Assembly: GCA_002687335.1 (NCBI GenBank) | Contig: NYZY01000001.1 | Location: 1 to 13,731 of the forward strand | Reading direction: 5' to 3' | DNA length: 13,731 nucleotides | DNA from: Chloroflexota bacterium | Lineage (GTDB): Bacteria; Chloroflexota; Dehalococcoidia; UBA1151; UBA1328 | The notes under the pieces: model-generated | What the model was told of the DNA's origin: nothing | The model's database searches: none | Seen by the model: the letters and a program-made list of their open reading frames with translations, nothing else | Shown here: positions 1 to 8,170 of the stretch, one piece after another | How the letters are laid out: every line of letters starts with the position of its first letter | Numbering within the stretch: the first letter of the stretch is position 1 | Program-made: the position numbers and the translations under genes

Positions 1-266
1 TCTATAAGGACAATCCCGCGCTCACTCAACGCCGGGCAGCTAGAACAGACGTATCGAAGGGCAGGGGACAATACAGGTAAACCACTTGACACATTTTGGA
101 TACCAACGTTTCATAGACCGCATCTGGGCGACAGTCTGGCGACAGCAACACATTTTCGTTTCAAGATTGAACCGAGTCTTAGCAATGTCCTTAACTGTAA
201 TCCTACGTTCAACAACACAACTTCAATACACAACAAGAGGTGCTAGCAACCAAACGGGGAATCACA
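1..266. other. non-coding stretch left of the tRNA fragment
   Basis: I see no convincing gene here. A 64-codon open frame at 86-280 has no recognisable motif, runs into the tRNA fragment and is probably chance. A promoter-like pair lies at 86-91 (TTGACA) and 109-114 (TTTCAT) with 17 bp spacing, but nothing recognisable follows it. If the tRNA fragment is an attachment-site scar, this side would be the end of the integrated element, because an element inserted at a tRNA 3' end leaves the partial tRNA copy at its distal boundary. Confidence 0.5.
86..114 (+). promoter_or_regulatory. possible sigma-70-type promoter
   Basis: A perfect -35 hexamer TTGACA (86-91) is followed after 17 bp by TTTCAT (109-114), which matches 4 of 6 positions of the -10 consensus. 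It points toward the tRNA remnant but no real gene follows within 500 bp. It may be an orphan promoter from the element on the left, or chance. Confidence 0.25.
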
Positions 267-311
267 CTCTTAATCACTAGGTTCGGGGTTCGAGTCCCCG
301 GTCCGTCACCA
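267..311 (+). tRNA. tRNA-Lys(CTT), 3' half only (attachment-site remnant)
   Basis: This segment reads as the 3' part of a tRNA. It has an anticodon loop CTCTTAA (267-273, anticodon CTT at 269-271), the 3' anticodon strand (274-278) and a 5-nt variable loop (279-283). The T arm has a perfect CGGGG/CCCCG stem around TTCGAGT (284-300), followed by the acceptor 3' strand GTCCGTC (301-307) and ACCA (308-311). The bases before 267 do not pair with the 3' anticodon strand, and no D arm or 5' acceptor strand (expected GACGGAC) occurs upstream. Homology therefore begins at the anticodon loop, which is the classic crossover point of tyrosine recombinases that integrate at tRNA genes. I read it as an att scar rather than a working tRNA. 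The Lys assignment depends on the loop frame and is likely but not certain. Confidence 0.8.
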
Positions 312-544
312 ATCTCAAACCAAACTTGTGAGTGCGTTGTTGCCATCTTCTAACTTAATCGTCAGCTGAGCCAGAGCTAATAGAGCGAATGGCGGGATAG
401 TGGGGGCGACCAATCTGATCCAACCAATTTTCTCGGCCTCATATATTTCTCACATCATTGGTATTTCAATTTCCTAACAATGGCCTAATATTTTTACTGT
501 CTAGTGACATAAGTTTTTCTCAAGAACAGGTGGCAAAACCTGTT

Positions 545-569
545 TCACGAAGGAATTCTTTCGTCGTGA
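545..569. promoter_or_regulatory. palindromic element, possible operator
   Basis: TCACGA (545-550) and TCGTGA (564-569) are exact inverted repeats. Nested inside is a 16-bp near-palindrome (548-563) centred on GAATTC, with a single mismatched pair. The element lies about 90 bp before the cytochrome c gene, a reasonable place for an activator site. It does not match the FNR or NarL consensus, so the binding protein is unknown. Confidence 0.4.
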
Positions 570-627
570 CGCTGTGGCTGGAAGGGACTGAAGATATAGC
601 AATGCTGCCCTGTTGAGGGGAGTCCAA

Positions 628-641
628 TTGAAGGTGATCAA
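628..641. promoter_or_regulatory. FNR/DNR-like box
   Basis: TTGAA-GGTG-ATCAA matches the FNR/DNR consensus TTGAT-N4-ATCAA at 9 of 10 positions. Such boxes commonly control nitrate respiration genes. It ends only 15 bp before the ATG of the cytochrome gene, which is too close for activation from -41.5 unless translation starts further downstream. The same bases also contain a GGTGATC stretch complementary to the 16S rRNA tail, so a long-spaced ribosome binding site is an alternative reading. Confidence 0.4.
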
Positions 642-656
642 ATCGGACGTACGACA

Positions 657-1565
657 ATGATCCAGAAGTGTAGTGCCTATCTACGGTCACTGAGATCACT
701 TCTTGTGGTGTTGGTCGCGGTATTCGCCACGATCCTCTCACTCGACAATGGAACGACCGTTTACGCTCAGTCCCCCATCGATGGTGAATCGGTATTCGAA
801 TCGAACTGTGGCACCTGCCATTCCACCGGTACAAACACAATTGTCGGACCGGGGCTCGCTGGTTTGGCCGATCGGGCAACTTCGGATGGCTACATTCGCG
901 AGTCAATTATGGATCCGGGCGCCATCATCGTCGATGGGTTCCAGGACATCATGCCCGCAACAGTTGGAGCGTCACTCTCATCTGACGATCTTGCCGACCT
1001 GCTCGCGTATCTCGACACACTTTCGACTTCGAGTGCAGGATCGCCTGAACCAGAGCTTGTCTCGGCCGTCGCGTCGGAAGGCGATGCAGAAAGAGGGGAA
1101 AATCTCTTCACCGGACCTATTCGGTTTGAGAATGAAGCACCTGCGTGTTCCGCATGTCACAGCGGTAGCGGCATTGGTGCGTTCGGTGGCGGCACACTAG
1201 GGCCCGATTTGACTGGCGCGTACAATAGATTGGGCGATGCGATGATCCTGTGGCCGGAAACCGTAGCTCCAATGAGTCCGATCTATACCGAACGACCGTT
1301 GACTGACCAAGAAAAAACCGACTTGCTGGCATTCTTCAAGTCTGCCGATGTCACCGAGCGGGAAACAACACAGGTTTTCCAACTGTTCGGTCTGGCGGTT
1401 GCTGGCGTCCTCATCATCATGGTGTTCACTCACCTCATCTGGCGTCGTCGCCTTCGGGGAGTCCGGAAGCCGATGGTCGGTACCACCTCGCTATCGGGCG
1501 CGAACAAGGGAAACATATTGAAACGGTTGCTGACATCCCTCCTCTGGCAAGAGTCAGCGTCTTAG
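657..1565 (+). CDS. narC: membrane-anchored diheme cytochrome c (NarC-like)
   Basis: A 302-residue exported cytochrome. Residues 1-37 form a signal peptide with a basic start, a hydrophobic core at 15-29 and likely cleavage after Ala37 (V-Y-A|Q). Two class I cytochrome c domains follow. Heme 1 is at CGTCH (51-55), with Met99 in a DIMP motif as likely sixth ligand. Heme 2 is at CSACH (164-168), with Met206 as a plausible ligand. A membrane helix at about 243-262 and a basic tail follow, so the hemes face the outside. A cytochrome c gene opens the nar operon in Thermus, where the product helps attach the complex and pass electrons, and a cytochrome c gene also precedes nxrA in Nitrobacter. It therefore probably exchanges electrons with NarGHI or with soluble carriers. 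The symbol is by analogy of position and heme content. The start fits the signal peptide, but its ribosome binding site is weak. The gap to narG is 61 bp. Confidence 0.88.
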   Translation: MIQKCSAYLRSLRSLLVVLVAVFATILSLDNGTTVYAQSPIDGESVFESNCGTCHSTGTNTIVGPGLAGLADRATSDGYIRESIMDPGAIIVDGFQDIMPATVGASLSSDDLADLLAYLDTLSTSSAGSPEPELVSAVASEGDAERGENLFTGPIRFENEAPACSACHSGSGIGAFGGGTLGPDLTGAYNRLGDAMILWPETVAPMSPIYTERPLTDQEKTDLLAFFKSADVTERETTQVFQLFGLAVAGVLIIMVFTHLIWRRRLRGVRKPMVGTTSLSGANKGNILKRLLTSLLWQESAS

Positions 1566-1626
1566 ATACGGTGATAAACACCGCCATTACGGCTACTAAA
1601 TTACGAATCAAGGAGACTGCACTGTT

Positions 1627-4600
1627 ATGGGATGGATCCAGGACCTCGTAGATCCCAAAGCACGTCGGTGGGAAGAACTCTACAGAAACCGCTGGCAGCA
1701 CGACAATATCACTCGCAGCACTCACGGAGTGAACTGCACTGGTGGTTGCTCATGGGCGATTTACACGAAGGACGGGATTGTCACCTGGGAGATGCAGCAG
1801 GTTGACTACCCTGCACTCAAGTGCGGTTTACCGCCGTACGAGCCACGTGGCTGCCAGCGGGGCATTTCGGCTTCCTGGTACGTCTACAGCCCGATTCGGG
1901 TCAAGTACCCGTACGTGCGTGGTCCGCTCATGGACTTCTGGCGTGAGGCGAAGAAACAGTACTCCAGCCCCGTCGAGGCATGGGCTTCCATCGTGGAAGA
2001 CGAGACAAAAAGAACCCGTTACCAGACTGCTCGTGGCAAGGGCGGGTTTCGACGATCCAATTGGGATGAGGTACTCGAGATCGTTTCCGCATCTTGTCTG
2101 TACACGGCAAAGAAGTGGGGTCCCGACCGAGTTTTCGGATTCGCGCCTATTCCGGCGATGTCTTATCTATCGTACGCAGCTGGATCGAGATTCCTGCAGC
2201 TGTTCGGCGGCGTGAACATGAGTTTCTACGACTGGTATGCCGACCTCCCGAATGCGTTCCCGGAGATTTGGGGTGATCAGACTGACGTGTGTGAAAGTGC
2301 CGACTGGTACAACTCGAAGTTCATCGTATCTATGGGTGCAAACCTGAATATGACGCGTACACCTGATGTGCATTTCATTTCAGAAGCACGAACCGCCGGC
2401 GCCAAGTTCGTCGTCATTTCCCCTGACTACAGCCAGGTGGCGAAATTCTCTGATGAGTGGATCCCGGTAACGGCTGGGCAGGACACCGCCCTATGGATGG
2501 CTGTCAACCACGTCATTCTCAAGGAATTCCATGCCGACCGACAGGTGCCGTATTTCATTGACTATGTCTCGCGCTACACGGACTCACCGTTCGTTGTCGA
2601 ACTGGAAGAAATCAAAGGCGGTTACGCTGCTGGCCGTATGCTCCGCGCTAACCGTCTCGGTCGATACCAGGACGTCGAAAATGGTGACTGGAAGTTCCTA
2701 GTTCAGGACGCAGCCAGCGGCGAGCTCCGCTCACCGAAAGGTGCTGTCGGAGACCGTTGGAGTGAAGAGGTAGGAAAGTGGAACCTCAAGATGGAAGATG
2801 GACTGGATGACAGCCCGATCACTCCAGTGCTCTCGTATCTCGATGAGCACGATGAAGTGGTCCAGGTTTCTTACAATGATTTCGAAAGCAAAAACACAAG
2901 GCTCCGCGGTGTACCGATCAGATATGTGGAAACGGCGGACGGCCGAGTGCCAACGGCGACCGTCTACGATCTGACGATGGCTCAGTTCGGTGTGAGTCGC
3001 GGATTGGAAGGCGACTACCCGGCTGATTACGACGAGGATAACGGGTACACCCCGACATGGCAGGAAAAACTGACGGGTATAGGCCGCGATACGGTTATTC
3101 GCCTAGCCCGAGAATTTGCCGGTAACGCCGAGTCTACTAATGGCAAGTCGATGATCATCGTCGGTGCCAGCATCAACCATTGGTACAACAACAACCTATC
3201 GTACCGTGCGCCAATCACGGCGCTTATCCTCACAGGTTGTCCCGGACAAAATGGTGGCGGGATGAACCACTACGTCGGTCAGGAAAAACTGACCCTCGTC
3301 GCTCCATGGTCGACCCTCGCGTTTGCAACTGACTGGACAAAGCCACCACGCCGACAGCAGTCGCCAACGTGGCATTACATTAACAGCGACCAGTGGCGGT
3401 ATGAGGGCGACTTTACCGAGTACGCATCGGTGCCACAGGAAACGAAGTGGGCAAAAGGACACGCCGCAGATCTGACGGCCAAGTCGGTCCGCATGGGTTG
3501 GATGCCTTCCTATCCGCAGTTCAACCGCAACTCGATTGAACTGGCGGAACAGGCGAGCGCTGCCGGTGGCGATGCTGCGCAGTGGACCGCAGATCAGCTC
3601 GATTCGGGTGATCTTGAGTTTGCTGTTGACGATCCTGACGCACCCGAAAACTGGCCCAGGACCTGGATTATCTGGCGTGGTAACGCTATCCAATCCAGTG
3701 CAAAGGGTCATGAATTCTTCTTGAGGCACTACCTTGGTACTCACGACAACGCGATCGCCGAGGAGCATGCCAAAGACAGCGTGAAGGAGATCAAGTTTAG
3801 GGAAGACGCCCCACGAGGCAAAATGGACCTGGTCGTTGATATCAACTTCCGCATGGATTCGACTGCCCTCTATTCGGATGTCGTCCTTCCGACGGCGTTC
3901 TGGTATGAGAAGAACGACCTCAACACAACTGATCTACACTCTTTTGTCCACCCTCTCAGCGCTGCGATTCCGCCTGTATGGGAGTCGAGGACCGACTGGG
4001 ATATTTTCAAGGCACTTGCTAAGAAAGTTAGCGAGATCGCGCCAGAGGTGTTCCCCGAACCGGTGCAGGACATTGTTGCGACACCGCTCGCCCATGATAC
4101 GCCGGACGAACTCGGTCAGACCGATGTTGCCGACTGGCGGGAAGGTGAGGCCGAGGCCGTTCCGGGCAAGACGATGCCTCACTTCCAGGTGGCGGAACGG
4201 GATTACGCGAACCTTTACAATAAATTCATCACGCTCGGACCGAACGTGCCTGGTGACGGTTATAACGGAAACGGTGTTTACGTTCCCGCTGAGCAGTCAT
4301 ATACCGAGCTCATGGAGGCTCCCTCTGGTGGGCCGCCTGACTCCAGACACACCCGCACGACATCGTGGGGTGGCAATAAGTATCCATCTCTCGAAGACGC
4401 ACTCGATGCTGCGAACGTGATTCTGCATTCAGCACCAGAAACAAACGGTGAAGTTGCCTATCAGTCGTTCAAGCACGAGGAAGAGCGGACCGGTCTTGAA
4501 TTGGCCGATCTTGCTGAAGGCGTCCGGGCGACACGTATGTCGTTCTTCGACATCAAACAGCAAGTTCGCAGGACATTGATAAGTCCTTGTTGGACCGGAT

Positions 4601-5259
4601 TGGTGAATGATGGCAATCCGTACACGGCGTGGGCCATCAACATTAATCGCCTGGTTCCGTGGCGAACTCTCACGGGTCGGCAGCACATGTACGTCGACCA
4701 CCCCTGGTATATCGACTGGGGTGAGCAGATGCCGACGTACAAACCAAGGCTCGATCATTCGAAGACCGGAGACATCGTCAAGACACCTGTCGATGGCGAG
4801 AGTCTCGTATTGAATTACATCACGCCGCACGGTAAGTGGAACATCCACTCGACGTACAAAGACAACTTGCGGATGCTCACGCTGTCACGCGGCATGGACC
4901 CGATCTGGATCAGTGTCGAAGATGCCGATAAGATAGGCCTCGTGGACAACGACTGGGTTGAGGTCATGAACGACAACGGTGTCGTGGTGACGCGAGCAAA
5001 TATTAGCGCTCGCGTACAGCCTGGAATGGCGCTGTATTACCACGCGGTTGAGCGGACCATTTACATCCCGAAATCTCAGCAGCGGGGCGGACGACGTGCA
5101 GGTGGGCACAACAGCCTGACGCGTACCCGAATCAACCCGGTACTGCTGGCGGGCGGCTACGCCCAATTCACTTACGGCTTCAACTACTGGGGACCGATAG
5201 GGATTTTCACCCGCGACACGTATGTGGTCGTGCGCAAGTTGGAGAAGTTGGAATGGTAG
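1627..5259 (+). CDS. narG: respiratory nitrate reductase alpha subunit (molybdenum catalytic subunit)
   Basis: A 1210-residue catalytic subunit reducing nitrate to nitrite at a Mo-bisMGD centre on the cytoplasmic face. The FS0 [4Fe-4S] ligands His33, Cys37, Cys41 and Cys76 have exactly the E. coli NarG spacing (H49, C53, C57, C92). The motif [10 protein letters not shown] supplies the Mo ligand Asp206, 130 residues after the last FS0 Cys as in E. coli (Asp222). The block that follows, with [12 protein letters not shown] and [10 protein letters not shown], is strongly NarG-like. The C-terminal dinucleotide-binding domain starts near residue 1055. There is no twin-arginine signal and the N terminus is 16 residues shorter than in E. 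coli, so the protein stays cytoplasmic. An AAGGAG at 1610-1615 supports this start. An extra Cys66 just before the last FS0 ligand is unlike E. coli. Cytoplasmic-type nitrite oxidoreductase NxrA belongs to the same family, so the direction in vivo is inferred from the narJ, narI and narK context. Confidence 0.97.
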   Translation: MGWIQDLVDPKARRWEELYRNRWQHDNITRSTHGVNCTGGCSWAIYTKDGIVTWEMQQVDYPALKCGLPPYEPRGCQRGISASWYVYSPIRVKYPYVRGPLMDFWREAKKQYSSPVEAWASIVEDETKRTRYQTARGKGGFRRSNWDEVLEIVSASCLYTAKKWGPDRVFGFAPIPAMSYLSYAAGSRFLQLFGGVNMSFYDWYADLPNAFPEIWGDQTDVCESADWYNSKFIVSMGANLNMTRTPDVHFISEARTAGAKFVVISPDYSQVAKFSDEWIPVTAGQDTALWMAVNHVILKEFHADRQVPYFIDYVSRYTDSPFVVELEEIKGGYAAGRMLRANRLGRYQDVENGDWKFLVQDAASGELRSPKGAVGDRWSEEVGKWNLKMEDGLDDSPITPVLSYLDEHDEVVQVSYNDFESKNTRLRGVPIRYVETADGRVPTATVYDLTMAQFGVSRGLEGDYPADYDEDNGYTPTWQEKLTGIGRDTVIRLAREFAGNAESTNGKSMIIVGASINHWYNNNLSYRAPITALILTGCPGQNGGGMNHYVGQEKLTLVAPWSTLAFATDWTKPPRRQQSPTWHYINSDQWRYEGDFTEYASVPQETKWAKGHAADLTAKSVRMGWMPSYPQFNRNSIELAEQASAAGGDAAQWTADQLDSGDLEFAVDDPDAPENWPRTWIIWRGNAIQSSAKGHEFFLRHYLGTHDNAIAEEHAKDSVKEIKFREDAPRGKMDLVVDINFRMDSTALYSDVVLPTAFWYEKNDLNTTDLHSFVHPLSAAIPPVWESRTDWDIFKALAKKVSEIAPEVFPEPVQDIVATPLAHDTPDELGQTDVADWREGEAEAVPGKTMPHFQVAERDYANLYNKFITLGPNVPGDGYNGNGVYVPAEQSYTELMEAPSGGPPDSRHTRTTSWGGNKYPSLEDALDAANVILHSAPETNGEVAYQSFKHEEERTGLELADLAEGVRATRMSFFDIKQQVRRTLISPCWTGLVNDGNPYTAWAININRLVPWRTLTGRQHMYVDHPWYIDWGEQMPTYKPRLDHSKTGDIVKTPVDGESLVLNYITPHGKWNIHSTYKDNLRMLTLSRGMDPIWISVEDADKIGLVDNDWVEVMNDNGVVVTRANISARVQPGMALYYHAVERTIYIPKSQQRGGRRAGGHNSLTRTRINPVLLAGGYAQFTYGFNYWGPIGIFTRDTYVVVRKLEKLEW

Positions 5260-5338
5260 TCATTTTGAAATTGGTAACGGCGGACGATTCGTCCACTGAA
5301 CTCGAAACAATCGCCCAGTTTTCTCGGCTAAGGAGTTA

Positions 5339-6868
5339 ATGATGGACGTTCGATCTCAAGTCTCCATGGTGTTTCATCTGGATAAATGTATCGGTTGTCA
5401 CACCTGCAGCATTGCCTGCAAGAACATCTGGACCGACCGCAAAGGTGCGGACTATATGTGGTGGAACAACGTGGAGACGAAACCCGGTACGGGTTACCCC
5501 ACGCAGTGGGAAGACCAGGAAAAGTACCAGGGTGGCTGGAAGATGGATACTTCGGACCCCAAGAAGGTAAAGCTGAAGCTGAAGCTGCAAAAAAAATGGG
5601 GCGCTCTCGGGAATATATTCGCTAATCCGAACCTGCCGACGATGGACGACTACTACGAGCCTTGGACCTACGACTACGATCACCTGTTCAATGCTCCTGA
5701 GGGCGACGACCAACCGACTGCTCGCGCCGTCTCGATGGTTACCGGAAAACCGATGGAAGTTGAGGCCGGCCCCAACTGGGATGACGACCTCGGTGGCTCG
5801 CCGATATACGCGGCGAACGACCCCAATTTGGAAAACATCACCGACGATGAGAAAGAACAACTTAACGAAATTAATCGGATGGTATTTTTCTATTTGCCCC
5901 GAATCTGCAACCACTGCCTGAACCCGGCCTGTGTGGGAGCGTGTCCAGCTGGCGCTATCTACAAGCGGGGCGAGGATGGTGTCGTGCTGATTAGCCAGGA
6001 CAAGTGCCGAGCATGGCGTATGTGTATCTCTGGCTGCCCATACAAGAAAACCTACTTCAACTGGGAATCGGGTAAATCCGAGAAATGCATTCTGTGTTAT
6101 CCACGCTTGGAGAGCGGGCAACCACCTGCATGCTTCCATTCATGCGTCGGGCGGATTCGATATATGGGTCTGCTGTTGTACGATGCCGACCGGATTGCGG
6201 AAGTCGCATCTGCAGCTGATGCCGATCTCGTGGAAACCCAACGTTCTCTCATTCTGGATCCAAATGACCCCGAGGTCATCGCGGGTGCCAGGGCGAACGG
6301 CATTTCCGACACTATGATCGAATCGGCCCAGAATTCGCCCGTTTACAAATTTGTGATCAAGTGGAATCTGGCGCTGCCACTCCACTCCGAATTCCGCACT
6401 GTGCCAATGCTTTTCTATGTTCCTCCGATGTTGCCTGTTCTGGCGAAGATCAATGAAAACGGAAAGTACGATGCAGCATCAGACTTCCCTGAAGGGCTCG
6501 GCCCGCTGCTCAGTTCATTGGAACGTGCCCGAACCCCGGTTAATTACCTGGCGAGTCTTTTCTCGGCAGGGAACGTGGACATCATCGAAAAAGTCTATAA
6601 GAAACTGATTGCGGTCAGGGTGCTCAAGCGATCGCAACGAGCTGGTGACGTACCTCAGTCCGAGGTGGACAAGGCGTTGAGCATAGCTGGAATGACAGAA
6701 GATGAGGCCGAGGCAATTTTCCGCCTCACATCGCTGCCGACTTACGAAGAACGCTTCGTCATTCCGCCAATGGCACGTGAGGTTGCAGTTGAACAGACGA
6801 GAGATCCCTACACGCAGAAGGCGGCTGGAGGCTTCGGTCGGACGAAGCCGCCAGAGCGGAGATTCTGA
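5339..6868 (+). CDS. narH: nitrate reductase beta subunit (iron-sulfur electron transfer)
   Basis: A 509-residue ferredoxin-type subunit that carries electrons from NarI heme to NarG. Cysteine groups are C17-I-G-C-H-T-C-x3-C27, a second set from C190 (CNHCLNPAC and following), then C223-R-A-W-R-M-C229, and a last set from EKCILC to HSCVGR. Trp226 takes the place of a cysteine as in E. coli NarH, so one cluster should be [3Fe-4S] and three [4Fe-4S]. Length matches E. coli NarH (512). Two ATGs are adjacent. AAGGAG at 5330-5335 lies 3 nt from the first and 6 nt from the second (5342), and E. coli NarH aligns better with the second, so the true start may be one codon in. It lies 79 bp after narG, and its stop overlaps the narJ start by one base (TGATG). 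Confidence 0.97.
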   Translation: MMDVRSQVSMVFHLDKCIGCHTCSIACKNIWTDRKGADYMWWNNVETKPGTGYPTQWEDQEKYQGGWKMDTSDPKKVKLKLKLQKKWGALGNIFANPNLPTMDDYYEPWTYDYDHLFNAPEGDDQPTARAVSMVTGKPMEVEAGPNWDDDLGGSPIYAANDPNLENITDDEKEQLNEINRMVFFYLPRICNHCLNPACVGACPAGAIYKRGEDGVVLISQDKCRAWRMCISGCPYKKTYFNWESGKSEKCILCYPRLESGQPPACFHSCVGRIRYMGLLLYDADRIAEVASAADADLVETQRSLILDPNDPEVIAGARANGISDTMIESAQNSPVYKFVIKWNLALPLHSEFRTVPMLFYVPPMLPVLAKINENGKYDAASDFPEGLGPLLSSLERARTPVNYLASLFSAGNVDIIEKVYKKLIAVRVLKRSQRAGDVPQSEVDKALSIAGMTEDEAEAIFRLTSLPTYEERFVIPPMAREVAVEQTRDPYTQKAAGGFGRTKPPERRF

Positions 6869-7479
6869 TGACGTTAGAGACCGTTCAAAAACAAGTATTG
6901 TTGGGACATTTTGGCGATATCCTCAGCTACCCGGACGAGGGGTTGTGGGAGCATGTGCGGGCCGCAGAAACAGCAGTCTTGGCGCCCCATCCGGAAGCGG
7001 GCGTGCTTCTGGCCAACTTCCTTCTTGCAATCAAAAACATGACCCTTGAACGCGTTGAGGAGGTCTATACGTCGATCTTCGATTTGAACGCTACCCATCA
7101 CCCGTACATTGGTTATCAGATATTCGGAGAAACCTATAGGCGGAGTGTTTTTCTGGTGGAACTGAAAGAGCACTACCGCAATCACTCCTTTACAGCGCCC
7201 GATAACGAGCTGGCTGATCGGCTTTCACTGATGCTGAAATTCGTTTCCCAGTGCGGTGATGAGGAGCTTGTCGCTGATATAGTCCAGTTCGGATTCGCTC
7301 CGTCGCTGGCCAAAATGACACGGGAAAAAGAACCGACGGTTCAAGAACCGGAACAGAAGGAATACAATGCCTATTCCAACGTGCTCCGAGCTCTACAAAT
7401 CGTGCTGGACGTGGAGCTGCCACCGGCAGAACTATTCCCCGTCCTCAACAATGCTGGAGGTAACGTAAATGTTCGTTGA
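6868..7479 (+). CDS. narJ: nitrate reductase assembly chaperone (molybdenum cofactor insertion)
   Basis: A 203-residue all-helical NarJ/TorD-family chaperone. In E. coli this protein binds apo-NarGH, supports Mo cofactor and FS0 insertion and holds the dimer until it docks on NarI; it is not part of the final enzyme. The family signature lies at residues 63-100: VEEVYTSIFDLN, then HHPYIGYQIFGETYRRS and FLVEL. It is somewhat shorter than E. coli NarJ (236), mainly at the C terminus. The start codon overlaps the narH stop by one base, and a GGAGA lies just upstream inside narH, so translation is coupled. Its last 11 bases overlap narI. Confidence 0.94.
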   Translation: MTLETVQKQVLLGHFGDILSYPDEGLWEHVRAAETAVLAPHPEAGVLLANFLLAIKNMTLERVEEVYTSIFDLNATHHPYIGYQIFGETYRRSVFLVELKEHYRNHSFTAPDNELADRLSLMLKFVSQCGDEELVADIVQFGFAPSLAKMTREKEPTVQEPEQKEYNAYSNVLRALQIVLDVELPPAELFPVLNNAGGNVNVR

Positions 7480-8149
7480 TGACGTGCTGTTTGTTGCGTT
7501 TCCATATGTAGCTGTTGTGCTTTTAGTGGTGGTAAGCCTGTACCGCTATTACACCGACCGCTTCTCCTACTCAAGTTTTTCTTCACAGTTCCTTGAAGGT
7601 CGGGCACTTTTCTGGGGTTCTGTTCCGTGGCATTACGGAATCCTGATAATCTTGCTTGCACACTTCGTCGCCTTGCTATGGCCGAGTGGTTGGGCCGATC
7701 TGATCGCATCACCTACAAGGTTGCTGGTATTGGAGTTGATCGGTCTTTCTCTTGCTCTCGCAGCCCTCCTGGGCCTGACGTTACTGCTGCTGCGACGCAT
7801 ACGGAGCGCCCGAATTCAGGCTGTTACTTCTACGATGGACTGGGTGCTGTTGACTGTATTGCTGGTGCAGGTGGTTCTCGGATTCTGGGTTGCCCTGTTC
7901 TTCCGTTGGGGTTCGGATTGGTACCTGTTCACCGCAGTCCCGTGGTTGATTTCACTCGCCAAGTTCAGTCCCGACACGTCGTTTGTTACTGCTTTGCCAT
8001 GGGTGGTAAAGCTACACATGTTGGGTGGTTTCATGATCGTCGCGATCTTTCCGTTTACCCGATTGGTTCACATCGTGACGGTTCCGATTACTTACCTGTG
8101 GCGACCGTATCAGGTGGTCATCTGGAATCGACGTTCTGGTGGTCGCTAG
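7469..8149 (+). CDS. narI: nitrate reductase gamma subunit (diheme cytochrome b membrane anchor)
   Basis: A 226-residue membrane protein (E. coli NarI has 225) with five predicted helices at about 5-25, 51-71, 84-108, 124-146 and 180-207. It oxidises quinol and passes electrons through two b hemes to NarH. The four axial histidines are present: His55 and His65 on helix 2, His183 and His201 on helix 5. The pair spacings (10 and 18) equal those of E. coli (56/66 and 187/205), so both hemes should be bound. A strong GGAGGT at 7456-7461, 7 nt before the ATG, fixes the start inside the end of narJ. The presence of an intact quinol-type NarI next to an exported cytochrome c suggests two electron routes into the complex. 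It is followed 21 bp later by narK1. Confidence 0.95.
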   Translation: MFVDDVLFVAFPYVAVVLLVVVSLYRYYTDRFSYSSFSSQFLEGRALFWGSVPWHYGILIILLAHFVALLWPSGWADLIASPTRLLVLELIGLSLALAALLGLTLLLLRRIRSARIQAVTSTMDWVLLTVLLVQVVLGFWVALFFRWGSDWYLFTAVPWLISLAKFSPDTSFVTALPWVVKLHMLGGFMIVAIFPFTRLVHIVTVPITYLWRPYQVVIWNRRSGGR

Positions 8150-8170
8150 TCGTAAAGACAGAACCAGAAA

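Larger units (their letters stand above)
312..656 (+). promoter_or_regulatory. nar operon leader region
   Basis: These 345 bp between the tRNA scar and the cytochrome gene contain no credible open frame. They must hold the promoter of the nar operon. I see no clear -35/-10 pair. TATAGC at 595-600 is one possible -10. Two listed elements, a palindrome at 545-569 and an FNR-like box at 628-641, are the best regulatory candidates. Confidence 0.5.

Noticed and set aside
86..280. 64-codon open frame at the left edge
   Set aside because: No motif or convincing ribosome binding site, and it runs into the tRNA fragment.
200..311. A complete tRNA, or a tRNA with an intron in the anticodon loop
   Set aside because: No D arm or GACGGAC-like 5' acceptor in the preceding 266 bases, and no intron core motifs.
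520..906. 128-codon minus-strand frame across the nar leader and narC
   Set aside because: It overlaps the signal peptide and first heme domain of a well-supported gene on the other strand and has no recognisable features.
5336..6139. 267-codon minus-strand frame inside narH
   Set aside because: It lies fully antisense to conserved Fe-S motifs of narH and has no domain of its own.
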